This document shows positions 1-8,400 of a stretch of 64,000 bases of DNA, in pieces. Numbering within the stretch: position 1 is the stretch's first letter; the number at the start of each line of letters is the position of its first letter. The translations under genes and the position numbers were made by a program. The stretch comes from CAYOBW01 sp964402115 (GTDB taxonomy: Bacteria; Verrucomicrobiota; Kiritimatiellia; UBA8416; CAYOBW01), in contig CAYOBW010000001.1 of assembly GCA_964402115.1 (NCBI GenBank), positions 1 to 64,000 on the forward strand. The letters run 5' to 3'. The notes under the pieces are model-generated. The model saw only the letters and a program-made list of their open reading frames with translations, was not told the DNA's origin and did no database searches.

Positions 1-2052
1 CCGCCGCCCGAGCCGCGGGGCCTGCCGGTGCCGGAGGCCCACGGCTACAATATCCACTTCACCGATCCCCGGCCGGGCGAGATGGAGATGATCGCCGCCT
101 CCGGCGTGAAGTGGGTCCGCATGGACTTCACGTGGGGCGGCACCGAGCGCGAGCCGGGCCAGTACGACTTTTCCGCCTACGACCGGCTGCTGGCGGCGCT
201 CGACCCGCACGGCCTGCGCGCGCTGTTCATCCTCGACTACGCGAACCGGCACTACGACGGCGGGCTGGCCCCGTCAACCGACGCGGGCCGCGCGGCGTTC
301 GCGCAGTGGGCCGCCGCCGCCGTCACGCACTTCAGGGGGCGCGGCATCGTCTGGGAGCTGTGGAACGAGCCGAACCTCGACGGCTTCTGGAAGCCGCGGG
401 CGAACGTCACGAACTACATCGCCCTCGCGCGGGCCGTCGGCAAGGCCCTGCGCGAGGCCGCACCGGGCGAAACGTTTGTCGGTCCCGGGGTGTCGCGCAT
501 CGACCTTCCCTTCCTCGAGGCCTGCTTCCGGGCGGGACTGCTCGAGGAGTGGGACGCCGTGACCGTCCACCCTTACCGCCACCAGAGCGGCCCCGAGACC
601 GTTGTCGCGGAATACGGCCAGCTGCGCGACTTGATCCGGCAGTACGCCCCGGCACGAGAAGCCGTGCCGATCATGTCCGGCGAATGGGGTTTCTCCTCCG
701 CCTGGGACGGTTTCGACGCGGCCGCGCAGGGCGCCATGCTGCCCCGCCAGTGGCTGGTCAACGCCGCGTGCGGCATTCCGCTGTCGATCTGGTACGACTG
801 GCACGACGACGGCAGGGACCCGCGGGAGGCCGAACACAACTTCGGCACCGTCTCCAACGCCTGGCACGCGGGCCGGACGCCTGTGTACGATCCGAAGCCC
901 GCCTACCTCGCCGCCACGACGCTGAACCGCTCGCTGGACGGATTCAGGTTCGCCCGCCGGCTGTCGCCGCCGCGGGTCGGCGGGGAGTCGAGCCCGGAGG
1001 ACTGGGTGCTGCTCTTCCGCCGCGGGCCGGAGGTCCGCCTGGCCGCCTGGACCACGGACGCCGCGGGGCCGGGCATCCGGCTCGCCGGCGTGACGGTCCC
1101 CGCGCAGGTCGTCGCGCACACCGGCGGCGCGCTGCCCGACCTCGTGCCCGGCGCGGACGGGCTCACCGTGCCGTTGTCGCGCGCGCCGGTCTACCTGCGG
1201 CTGCCTCCGGATGCCTCAGCGGCGCTGGAGACGGCGGTCTATCCGTCCGATTGGGCCGACGGCCGCATCGCGTCCGTCACCCGGACCCCGGGCGCCGAGG
1301 GTACGCTGCTGGTGACTGTCGCCAAAGCCTTTGGCCCGCCCCTGCGCGGCCGGGTGCTGCTCGCGGCCGATGCGGCTGACGCCGGAGCGTGTGCGCTCGC
1401 GCTGGGCGCCGGCGTCGCGCAGACGACGCTGGTCGTGCGCACGACCGCGCCCGTCGCCGCGGCCCTCGCGGTCCGTGTGGAACGGAGCGACGGCGCGGTG
1501 ATCTACCGGGCAAAGGCTCGCCGGGTCACTCCCGTTGCCGACTTCCCGGCCCCTGCGGCGGGGTTTGCGCTGCACGATAACACCGACGGCAAGGGCACGG
1601 TCGATTCCACGCAAGCGGTAGCCGCGGTCGCTGCCCCGCCGGGCATGCCCACGGGGGCGACGAACGCCCTACGCGTCACCGCGGCGATCGCCGCCGGCTA
1701 CAAGTATCTCTGCGTGGTCCCGCGGGAGGTGGAACAGGCCAGGGTTCCCGGACGGCCCGTCGCCCTCGGTGTATGGGTCCACGCGCAAGGCGCCCCGGCC
1801 ACCGTTTCGTGCCGGTTGCAGGACGCATCCGGCGAGGTCTTCCAGCCCGCGCACGTCCGCCTGGCGGACGGCTGGCAGTACGTGGAACTGCGTTTCACGG
1901 GCCAGGGTGGCGGGCACTGGGGCGGCAACGACAACGGAATCGTCGACTGGCCCGCGCGCTGGCAGGCGCTGCTGCTCGTCGACCGCGAGCACAAGCAACC
2001 CTACCGGGGCGTTCTCCACTTCGCTGGGCCGGCGTTGATCGACGAGCCGTAA
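1..2052 (+). CDS. Glycoside hydrolase, clan GH-A (GH39/GH5-like), 5' partial
   Basis: The reading frame is open to the left window edge, so the true start lies upstream; the first possible start inside the window is the GTG at 28. Counting from that codon, a TIM-barrel hydrolase of about 310 residues carries WELWNEPN with the likely acid/base Glu114, and IMSGEWGF with the likely nucleophile Glu219. Both are hallmarks of retaining clan-A glycosidases. The remaining 350 residues look like beta-sandwich modules, the last resembling a carbohydrate-binding jelly roll (about 510-674). Substrate cannot be told from sequence. A REP-like palindrome follows the stop, and the downstream PHP gene is a separate unit. 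The family call is good; the exact GH number is uncertain. Confidence 0.8.
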   Translation, partial: PPPEPRGLPVPEAHGYNIHFTDPRPGEMEMIAASGVKWVRMDFTWGGTEREPGQYDFSAYDRLLAALDPHGLRALFILDYANRHYDGGLAPSTDAGRAAFAQWAAAAVTHFRGRGIVWELWNEPNLDGFWKPRANVTNYIALARAVGKALREAAPGETFVGPGVSRIDLPFLEACFRAGLLEEWDAVTVHPYRHQSGPETVVAEYGQLRDLIRQYAPAREAVPIMSGEWGFSSAWDGFDAAAQGAMLPRQWLVNAACGIPLSIWYDWHDDGRDPREAEHNFGTVSNAWHAGRTPVYDPKPAYLAATTLNRSLDGFRFARRLSPPRVGGESSPEDWVLLFRRGPEVRLAAWTTDAAGPGIRLAGVTVPAQVVAHTGGALPDLVPGADGLTVPLSRAPVYLRLPPDASAALETAVYPSDWADGRIASVTRTPGAEGTLLVTVAKAFGPPLRGRVLLAADAADAGACALALGAGVAQTTLVVRTTAPVAAALAVRVERSDGAVIYRAKARRVTPVADFPAPAAGFALHDNTDGKGTVDSTQAVAAVAAPPGMPTGATNALRVTAAIAAGYKYLCVVPREVEQARVPGRPVALGVWVHAQGAPATVSCRLQDASGEVFQPAHVRLADGWQYVELRFTGQGGGHWGGNDNGIVDWPARWQALLLVDREHKQPYRGVLHFAGPALIDEP

Positions 2053-2075
2053 CCCGCACAGGGCCAAATGGAGCT

Positions 2076-2148
2076 TAACGGCCGGGGACGGCCGTCTCCA
2101 TGAGGTGCGCCAGACCCAGGACATGGAGACGGCGGTCCTCCGCCGTTA
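2076..2148. repeat. REP-like palindromic element, copy 1
   Basis: Two 26-bp inverted arms, 2076-2101 and 2123-2148, begin and end in TAACGGC/GCCGTTA and meet at CTCCAT/ATGGAG. Each arm is itself a hairpin (GGCCGGGGACGGCC, GGCGGTCCTCCGCC). Closely related elements sit at 3549-3621 and 50440-50511, always between genes. The rest of the 2053-2223 spacer holds no gene. Confidence 0.85.
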
Positions 2149-2223
2149 GGCCCCCCTGCGTGACTGTGAAGCCTTACTGTTCCTGCTGGCATCGGCCGCG
2201 CCGCTCGTGATAGGAAGGCCGGC

Positions 2224-3531
2224 ATGAAAAAGGACACGCTTCCTGCCGCACTCGGGAACTCACTCCATAAAGGGTTCGTTTCGCTGCTGGCCCTCCTCGC
2301 CGCCGGCCTCCTCACGGCGTCGCGAGCGGCGGCGGCCGAGCGCTGGCTGAAGGGGAACACGCATGCGCACTCCCTCTGGTCCGACGGCGACGACCTGCCG
2401 GAGATGGTGGCCGACGCCTACAAGCGGATGGGCTATGACTTCCTCGTGCTCAGCGACCACAACGGCCTGTCGCGCGGCGAGCGCTGGCGCGACGTGGGGC
2501 CGCTGCAGACGAAGTACGGCCTGCTGGACAAGAGCCGCAAGCGCTACGGCGAGCAGACGGTCACGATCCGCAAGCGCGACGGCCATACCGAGGCCAGGCT
2601 GCTGACGCTGGAAGAGGTGCGAAAGCTGACGGAAGAGCCCGGGCGCTTCATCCTGATCGAGGGGGAGGAGATCACCGGCGAGGCCGAGAAACGCCCCGCG
2701 CACGTCAACGCGATCAATATCGAGGCAGCGCTGCAGCATGCCACGGCGTCCACGATGGTGGAAACCCTGCTCGCCGACGTGGCCCTGACGCGCCAGCACG
2801 CGTCGGAGACCGGGCGGCCGGTCTTCAACCACGTCAACCATCCGAACTGGCGCTATGGAATCTCCGCCGCCGAGTTGGCCGCCCTGCCGCTGGCCGACGG
2901 CTTCGAGCTGATCAACGCGGGCGGCGGCAGCCAGTTGACGGGCGATGTGAAGCACGTCTCCATGGAGCTGATGTGGGACTGGGTCAATACCGTCCGGCTG
3001 CTCAGGCATGGCGTGCGGCCCATCTGGGGCGTGGCCGCGGACGACTCCCACAACTACCACCAGGTGGCGACCAACCGCGCGAACGCCGGGCGGGCGTGGG
3101 TCATGGTCGGTGCGCCGGAGCTGAAGCCCGACGCGATCACCGGCGCCCTCTGCGCCGGCCGCTTCTACGCCTCCTGCGGCGTCACGCTGCAGCGCGTCGC
3201 GTACGACGCCACGGCGCGCACGTTCGACGTCGATGTCGCGCCGGAGGCCGGGATCAGCTACCGGATCGACTTCATCGGCACGCCGCGCAGCACGGTGCTC
3301 CCCGCGGAAACAAACTCCTGCCCGGCGGGTGTCGGGAAGCTGCTGGAGTCGGTGGCGGGACCGCGCGCGACGTACCGGCTGAAGGGCGACGAACTCTACG
3401 TGCGAGCCGTGGTGCGCGACCTCACCTCGCCACCGTGCGTGTGGGGCAAAGACCGCGTGGCCCGCCAGGCCTGGACCCAGCCCGTGGGGTGGGAGGCGCA
3501 CATGCGCCCGCCAGCCGTCGCGGCGCCGTGA
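2224..3531 (+). CDS. Secreted PHP-domain metal-dependent hydrolase
   Basis: The protein of 435 residues starts with a signal peptide (hydrophobic run about 17-31, ending TASRAAAA). The PHP superfamily signature follows immediately: NTHAHSLWSDG (His47, His49) and LVLSDHN (Asp78, His79), which supply metal ligands in this fold. Further His-rich motifs (FNHVNHPNW, DDSHNYHQ) fit the remaining metal sites. PHP proteins are phosphoesterases or amidohydrolases; the exported versions common in PVC genomes have no established substrate. The ATG at 2224 is preceded by AGGAAGG, a good ribosome-binding site. It stands alone between two copies of the REP-like element. Confidence 0.82.
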   Translation: MKKDTLPAALGNSLHKGFVSLLALLAAGLLTASRAAAAERWLKGNTHAHSLWSDGDDLPEMVADAYKRMGYDFLVLSDHNGLSRGERWRDVGPLQTKYGLLDKSRKRYGEQTVTIRKRDGHTEARLLTLEEVRKLTEEPGRFILIEGEEITGEAEKRPAHVNAINIEAALQHATASTMVETLLADVALTRQHASETGRPVFNHVNHPNWRYGISAAELAALPLADGFELINAGGGSQLTGDVKHVSMELMWDWVNTVRLLRHGVRPIWGVAADDSHNYHQVATNRANAGRAWVMVGAPELKPDAITGALCAGRFYASCGVTLQRVAYDATARTFDVDVAPEAGISYRIDFIGTPRSTVLPAETNSCPAGVGKLLESVAGPRATYRLKGDELYVRAVVRDLTSPPCVWGKDRVARQAWTQPVGWEAHMRPPAVAAP

Positions 3532-3548
3532 ACCTGCGGGGGGGGGCC

Positions 3549-3621
3549 TGACGGCGAAGGACCGCCGCCTTCATGTCTTGGCTTGGCACACTTCTATGGA
3601 GACGGCCGTCCCCGGCCGTTA
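3549..3621. repeat. REP-like palindromic element, copy 2
   Basis: The arms are 3549-3574 (TGACGGCGAAGGACCGCC...) and 3596-3621 (ATGGAGACGGCCGTCCCCGG...CGTTA). The layout matches the elements at 2076 and 50440, but the GGCCGGGGACGGCC-type arm and the GGCGG-type arm have exchanged sides relative to copy 1, so this copy is inverted. The 3532-3714 spacer has no other feature. Confidence 0.85.
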
Positions 3622-3714
3622 CGCTCCCTTTGGTCCCCTTGCGTGGCCAACTGGGGCCTTTGATAAAAGATCTCAGCCGTTAGACGAAAACGCCGCCCGG
3701 CGACGCTTCTCCGG

Positions 3715-4239
3715 GTGACGAGTCATGAAAGCAAGCACATGGACGATGGACCCAGTCCCCAGGCATGGCGCGGTTGGCTGGCCGAACAGGCCGGGCGGTT
3801 ACTGCTGTTCGCCCGGCAGCAAACCCGGTGCCAGGCCGACGCCGAGGACGTGCTGCAGGAGGCGGTCGTGGAGTCCTGGCGCAAGATGGGCGGACAGGAG
3901 CCCCCGCCGCTGGCCCTCGTCTATGCGACGATTCGCCGGCGTGCCATCGACCTGGCCCGGCGCGACGAGCGGCGCCGGTTGCGCGAGGCCGCCAGCGATC
4001 CGGGCGAAGAGGCCTGGTTCGACACGGCCCACGAAACGGCGGAGCGGCGCGACACCGTCGAGGCGGCCATGAAACAACTGCCCCCGCCGTTTCGCGAGGT
4101 GGTGACGTTGAAGATCTGGGGAGAGTTGACGTTCGACGAAATCGCCGGCGTGCTGGACATTCCTGCCAATACCGCGGCATCCCGCTACCGGTACGGGCTG
4201 GAGGGGTTGCGCAAACAGCTGAAAGGGGCGCTGCCATGA
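3715..4239 (+). CDS. ECF-type RNA polymerase sigma factor
   Basis: A sigma-70 region-2 segment (about 20-85: QADAEDVLQEAVVESW then IRRRAIDLARRDERR) is followed by region 4 (about 118-174: LPPPFREVVTLKIWGELTFD, EIAGVLDIPANTAASRYRYG), the usual two-domain ECF layout with no extra domains. The open frame starts at GTG 3715; the in-frame ATG at 3739 (MDDGPSPQ) is an equally likely start and would give 166 residues. The stop overlaps the next start (ATGA at 4236), so it is translationally coupled to the anti-sigma candidate. It probably autoregulates the operon running to 9276. Confidence 0.9.
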   Translation: MTSHESKHMDDGPSPQAWRGWLAEQAGRLLLFARQQTRCQADAEDVLQEAVVESWRKMGGQEPPPLALVYATIRRRAIDLARRDERRRLREAASDPGEEAWFDTAHETAERRDTVEAAMKQLPPPFREVVTLKIWGELTFDEIAGVLDIPANTAASRYRYGLEGLRKQLKGALP

Positions 4240-4688
4240 ACGATCAGGAATTTGAAGCGCAGTTGCGGCGCCTGCGGCCCGCGCCGCCCTCGAACGACCT
4301 GATGGTACGCTTGCAGCAGGCGCGGCCGGTGGCGTCGGACCGCCCCGCCGCCTGGTGGCGGCGCCTGGCCCTCCCGCTGGCGGCGGCTGCGTGCGCCCTC
4401 GCCCTGCTGCTGGTGTCGCTGCCCCGTACGCGACCGGCGGCGGACCCGGCGCCGGCTCGCGTCGCCGCCGCCTTGCCGGCTCCCGCCTACGAGCCGGTCG
4501 AGGCCCACGACTACATTCTGGGAACCCAACCGGTTGGCATCGGCCACGCCGGGAACGGCCAGCCGTACCGGGCCGTGCGCTGCTACGGTGTGCGACGGGA
4601 AGTGTGGAGAAAGACGGCCGACGGCTCCGAAGTGGCTGTCGTCGTGCCGCAACAACAGGTCATACTCGCCAAGATGGACGTGTACTGA
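4236..4688 (+). CDS. Probable membrane anti-sigma factor
   Basis: The 150-residue product overlaps the sigma gene by ATGA. It has a short cytoplasmic N-terminus (FEAQLRRLRPAPPSNDL, a pattern seen in PVC ECF-associated anti-sigma proteins) and one transmembrane helix at about 44-62. The exported C-terminal domain is about 80 residues. No zinc-binding HxxxCxxC motif of the classic ZAS anti-sigma domain is present. The single-span topology would suit sensing of the periplasm, with the downstream HtrA-type protease as a possible partner. Function is inferred from position and topology, not from a strong domain match. Confidence 0.65.
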   Translation: MNDQEFEAQLRRLRPAPPSNDLMVRLQQARPVASDRPAAWWRRLALPLAAAACALALLLVSLPRTRPAADPAPARVAAALPAPAYEPVEAHDYILGTQPVGIGHAGNGQPYRAVRCYGVRREVWRKTADGSEVAVVVPQQQVILAKMDVY

Positions 4689-4710
4689 CCGCAACGGGGA
4701 GAGCAAGAAG

Positions 4711-5256
4711 ATGAAGCGTATCATGAATGCAGGCAAGGTGTTGTGCATGGTGGTCGGACTGACTGCGGCGGGACTGCAGGTGCAGGCCGCCGATACTGTG
4801 GCGTCGAGTTCCGTCAAGGTGGTGATCGTCACGAATAGCGTCGTCCGTGGCGGTGCCGTGGATCCGGCAATGGCCAACGCCGTGGTGCAGGCCGCGCAGT
4901 ATGCCCTGGCGGGTGTCGATGGCGGGGCTGCGTTGGGCCAGAGGCTGACGACCAACAGCGTGCAGACCGCAGTCCACATGCTGCGCCAGATCGTGATCGC
5001 GGGTGGCTCCGGGGGGTTCGCCGGGCTGGATCAGGACATCGCCGAGGTCATCCGGCAGGCACTGTCGGGCTTACAGGCGGGCACGAACGGGACACCTCTC
5101 CGCACCGGGGGCAACGTGTCGACCACGGTTTCGGTTATGAGTGTCACGAACGGTGCATTGGGTGGCTGCACGCTTGATACTGAAGCCATCCAGAAGGCCG
5201 TGCAGGATGCCTTGTCCAAGGCGATGGGCGCGGCCAAGGCGCAGCCGGCGCCGTAA
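4711..5256 (+). CDS. Secreted helical-repeat protein of unknown function
   Basis: The start is the ATG at 4711 after GGGGAGAGCAAGAAG; a longer in-frame ORF reaches into the anti-sigma gene and is unlikely. The 181-residue product has a signal peptide (about 1-27, ending LQVQAADT). It then has three loose copies of an amphipathic motif spaced about 55-60 residues apart: MANAVVQAAQYALAG, DIAEVIRQALSGLQAG and EAIQKAVQDALSKAMGA, separated by Thr/Val-rich strands. The next gene carries the same motif, so the two are probably paralogous. No known domain is recognised. Confidence 0.7.
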   Translation: MKRIMNAGKVLCMVVGLTAAGLQVQAADTVASSSVKVVIVTNSVVRGGAVDPAMANAVVQAAQYALAGVDGGAALGQRLTTNSVQTAVHMLRQIVIAGGSGGFAGLDQDIAEVIRQALSGLQAGTNGTPLRTGGNVSTTVSVMSVTNGALGGCTLDTEAIQKAVQDALSKAMGAAKAQPAP

Positions 5257-5334
5257 CGCGCGCCTGCGCGGACCGCGGTCTGTGACAGAAGTGAGGGCGG
5301 AGCATTAACGGATAAGCGACAAGGAGACGGGCAG

Positions 5335-6225
5335 ATGATTTCCAGCATACGTACAAGCAGGGTTCTCAGTGCGGCTGCGGTTGCCGCGCTGATTGCCGTC
5401 GGCCGGACAACCGGGGCCGCCGAGGTCGAGGCTGCGACCTCCGTCTCCATCGGCGTCGCCACCAATGACGGCGGGCAGGCCACCCTGTCGGCCGATGCGA
5501 TCCGGAAGGCCGTCGAAGCGGCCCTGCCGGCGCTCATGGGCGCGGTCACGACAGATGCGGGAACGGGCGGCATCAAGGTGGACGCCGTCGCGCTTGACGC
5601 GATCCGCCAGGCCGTGCAGGCGGCCCTGCCGGGCCTCGTCGGCGCCGGTGGAACGAACGGGAGCGACATCATCCGGATCGGCGGGGTTCCGCTCGGCGCC
5701 GGCGCGTCCATGCTGCCGTCACCGGCGGCGCAGGCGCCGTCGACCCCGCGCACGTGGCTGGGCATTGCGGCGGATGAGGTCGGCGCCGACCTGCGCGCGC
5801 AATTGCCGCTCGCGGAGGGCGAGGGCGTGATCGTGCGGCACGTGGAGGAGGACAGCCCGGCTGCAAAGGCGGGCATCCAGGCGAACGACATCCTCACGAA
5901 ACTGGACGACCAGATTCTCGTCAACGGGGGCCAGCTGGGGCAGTTGGTCCGCATGCATAAGGATGGCGACACCGTGACGCTGGCAGGCCTGCGCAAGGGG
6001 CAGGCGCTCACGTTCCAGGCGACGCTGGCGACGCATGCCGATGGCGGCGACGCCGGGCCGAGCGTCCAGATCATCCGGCTCGGCGGCGATGGAGCCGGCC
6101 TTCGCATGGAGCTGCCCGAGGAACTGAGGAAGTTGCTGGAAGCGGGCGCCGGGGCCACGATCTTCAGCACGAATATCACTATTCGGACGTCGACCAGGCG
6201 TAAAGGAGAGAAGACGCAGCCATGA
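5335..6225 (+). CDS. Secreted PDZ-domain protein with helical repeats
   Basis: The 296-residue product has a signal peptide (about 1-28). Residues 50-110 carry two copies of the motif shared with the upstream gene (DAIRKAVEAALPALMGA and DAIRQAVQAALPGLVGA). Residues about 138-230 form a PDZ domain: TWLGIAADEV, GVIVRHVEEDSPAAKAGIQAND, ILTKLDDQILVNGGQLGQLV. There is no protease domain. The C-terminal 60 residues are unassigned. The stop overlaps the HtrA start (ATGA at 6222), so the two proteins are made together and the PDZ protein may be an adaptor for that protease. Confidence 0.78.
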   Translation: MISSIRTSRVLSAAAVAALIAVGRTTGAAEVEAATSVSIGVATNDGGQATLSADAIRKAVEAALPALMGAVTTDAGTGGIKVDAVALDAIRQAVQAALPGLVGAGGTNGSDIIRIGGVPLGAGASMLPSPAAQAPSTPRTWLGIAADEVGADLRAQLPLAEGEGVIVRHVEEDSPAAKAGIQANDILTKLDDQILVNGGQLGQLVRMHKDGDTVTLAGLRKGQALTFQATLATHADGGDAGPSVQIIRLGGDGAGLRMELPEELRKLLEAGAGATIFSTNITIRTSTRRKGEKTQP

Positions 6226-8315
6226 GGATTATGAACGCTGCACTGAACACGGGCTATCGCCCGCACAGCCGCAACCGCCTGGCCGCCGCCCTCTCCGCCG
6301 TGGCGCTGGCGGGCGCCATCTTCGCGTTGCCGCGGGGCGCCGCCGGATCCGAGAAGTCGGTCCTGGATCGCGCCGTGGGCCGCGTGTTCCCGGCTCTCGT
6401 GCGCATCACGGTCGTCATGGAGGAGCCCGGCGACGGGCGCATGGAAAAGCACACCGGCGCCGGCAGCGGGGCGATCATCAGCGAGGACGGCTACATCATC
6501 ACCAACCACCACGTCGCCGGCAAGTCCCGGCACCTTCTGTGCCGCATGCCGGATGGCGAGGCGATCGAGGCCCGGCTGATCGGTACCGACGCGCTGGCGG
6601 ACATCGCCGTCATCCAGCTGGACCTCACGCGCCGCAAGGCGAAGGGCAAGCTCGCGGTGGCCCGGTTCGGGGACTCGGACCGCGTGCGCATCGGCGATCC
6701 CGTGCTCGCCATGGGCTCGCCCATGGCGGTGTCACAGTCCGTCACGAAGGGGATCGTCAGCAACACACAGCTCATGATGCCGGACCTGTTCTGGTACTCG
6801 CAGTTCAGCCTCGACGGCGAAAGCGTCGGCAGCCTGGTGCGGTGGATCGGCCACGACGCTGTGATCTTCGGCGGCAACAGCGGCGGTCCGCTCGTCAACC
6901 TCGACGGCGAGATCATCGGCATCAACGAGGTGGGCCTGGGCAGCCTGGGCGGCGCGATTCCCGCCAACCTCGCCCGCTCGGTGGCCGAGCAGCTCATCAA
7001 GCAGGGCTATGTCGAGCGCAGCTGGACCGGCGTCGAGGCGCAGCCCCTGCTGCGCGGCTCCGGCGTCGAGCGCGGCGTGCTGGTCGCCGGCGTGATTGCG
7101 GAGTCACCCGCCGCGGCTGCCGGGCTGCGGGCCGGCGATATCCTGACGACCTTCGACGGCGTGCCGGTGAACGGCCGCATCCAGGAGGACTTGCCTGTGT
7201 TCAACGCGCTGGTCATGGGTACGCCCATCGGCAAGACCGTGAAGCTGACGGCCCTGCGTGACGGGCGGGAGCTGGCCTTCACGCTCGCCACCCGCGCGCG
7301 CGGCAAGGCGAAGGACAACGACGCGGAGTTCAAGGACTGGGGCTTCACAGCGCGGAATCTCACGCTGCTTGCGGCCATCGAGAACAAGCGCGCCGGCACG
7401 AACGGCGTGTTCGTGACCAGCGTGAATCCTTCCGGGCCGGCCGGCTCTGCCAAGCCGCCGCTGCGGGGGGAGGACTGCATCGTCGCCGTGGCCGGCAAGC
7501 CCGTGCGCAACGTCGCGGAGCTGCAGGGCATCACGGCGCAGCTCACCCGCGATACGAACAGGACCGAGCTGGTGGCCGTGGAGTTCGAGCGCGGCGTTGC
7601 GCGCATGCTGACCGCCGTCCGCCCCAGGCCCACGGAGCGGCCGCCCGAGGAGAACGCCCGCAAGCCGGGGCTCTCCCTGCTGCTGCAGCCCATCGGGGAG
7701 GAGCTCGCCGGGGTTATCGGCTTCAAGGACGACGGCGCGCGCGTGGCCTTCGTCTACCCCGGCGGGGCGGGGGAGAAGGCGGGCATACGCGCCGGCGACA
7801 TCCTCACCCGCTTCGGCGACGACACGGTGCGCTGCCGCCAGGAAAGCGACCTGGGCTACTTCATGGCGAAGGTGCGCCGGCATCAGCCGGGGGACGCTGT
7901 CGCCTGCGGCCTGCTGCGCGACGGGAAGCCGCTCACGGTCACGCTGACGCTGGAGGCCGACGATCCCGAGGCCGAGAACCTGCAGAGCTACAAGGACAAG
8001 GACCTGGAGTTCACCGTGCGCGAGCTGACCCGCAAGGAGCGGGTCCTGGACCGCATCCCCGACGATGTGCGTGGCCTGCGCGTGGAGGATGTGAAATCTT
8101 CCGGCTGGGCCAGCCTGGCCCACCTGGCCGTGGGCGACCTGCTGCTCGCCATAGACGGCGCGCCGACGCCGGACGTCGACACGGCCAAGCGCCTGCTCAA
8201 GGCGGCTGCCGAGCACAAACCGCGCCGGCTGGTCTTCCTGCTGCGTCGCGGTGTACACACCCTTTTCGCGGAACTGGAGCCCGCCTGGAACGGCACGGCG
8301 GAGCACAAGCCCTGA
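6222..8315 (+). CDS. HtrA/Deg-type serine protease with four PDZ domains
   Basis: A signal peptide (about 1-42) leads into a trypsin-fold protease of about 200 residues with an intact catalytic triad: His97 in YIITNHHVAG, Asp127 in DALADIAVIQ and Ser220 in GGNSGGPL. Four PDZ-like modules follow at about 268-360, 370-470, 485-585 and 590-690; the usual HtrA has one or two. At 697 residues it is well above the usual 400-500. The second and fourth PDZ copies are divergent. Expected role: periplasmic protein quality control, possibly cleaving the anti-sigma protein encoded two kilobases upstream. Translationally coupled to the preceding PDZ gene. Confidence 0.9.
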   Translation: MRIMNAALNTGYRPHSRNRLAAALSAVALAGAIFALPRGAAGSEKSVLDRAVGRVFPALVRITVVMEEPGDGRMEKHTGAGSGAIISEDGYIITNHHVAGKSRHLLCRMPDGEAIEARLIGTDALADIAVIQLDLTRRKAKGKLAVARFGDSDRVRIGDPVLAMGSPMAVSQSVTKGIVSNTQLMMPDLFWYSQFSLDGESVGSLVRWIGHDAVIFGGNSGGPLVNLDGEIIGINEVGLGSLGGAIPANLARSVAEQLIKQGYVERSWTGVEAQPLLRGSGVERGVLVAGVIAESPAAAAGLRAGDILTTFDGVPVNGRIQEDLPVFNALVMGTPIGKTVKLTALRDGRELAFTLATRARGKAKDNDAEFKDWGFTARNLTLLAAIENKRAGTNGVFVTSVNPSGPAGSAKPPLRGEDCIVAVAGKPVRNVAELQGITAQLTRDTNRTELVAVEFERGVARMLTAVRPRPTERPPEENARKPGLSLLLQPIGEELAGVIGFKDDGARVAFVYPGGAGEKAGIRAGDILTRFGDDTVRCRQESDLGYFMAKVRRHQPGDAVACGLLRDGKPLTVTLTLEADDPEAENLQSYKDKDLEFTVRELTRKERVLDRIPDDVRGLRVEDVKSSGWASLAHLAVGDLLLAIDGAPTPDVDTAKRLLKAAAEHKPRRLVFLLRRGVHTLFAELEPAWNGTAEHKP

Positions 8316-8400
8316 CCGCGACAACCGGCGTCCGCCGCCCCGTGCGACGGGCGCCGGGTCACGCACCACACAACGAACCCACGCACAGGAGCAAACCTAC

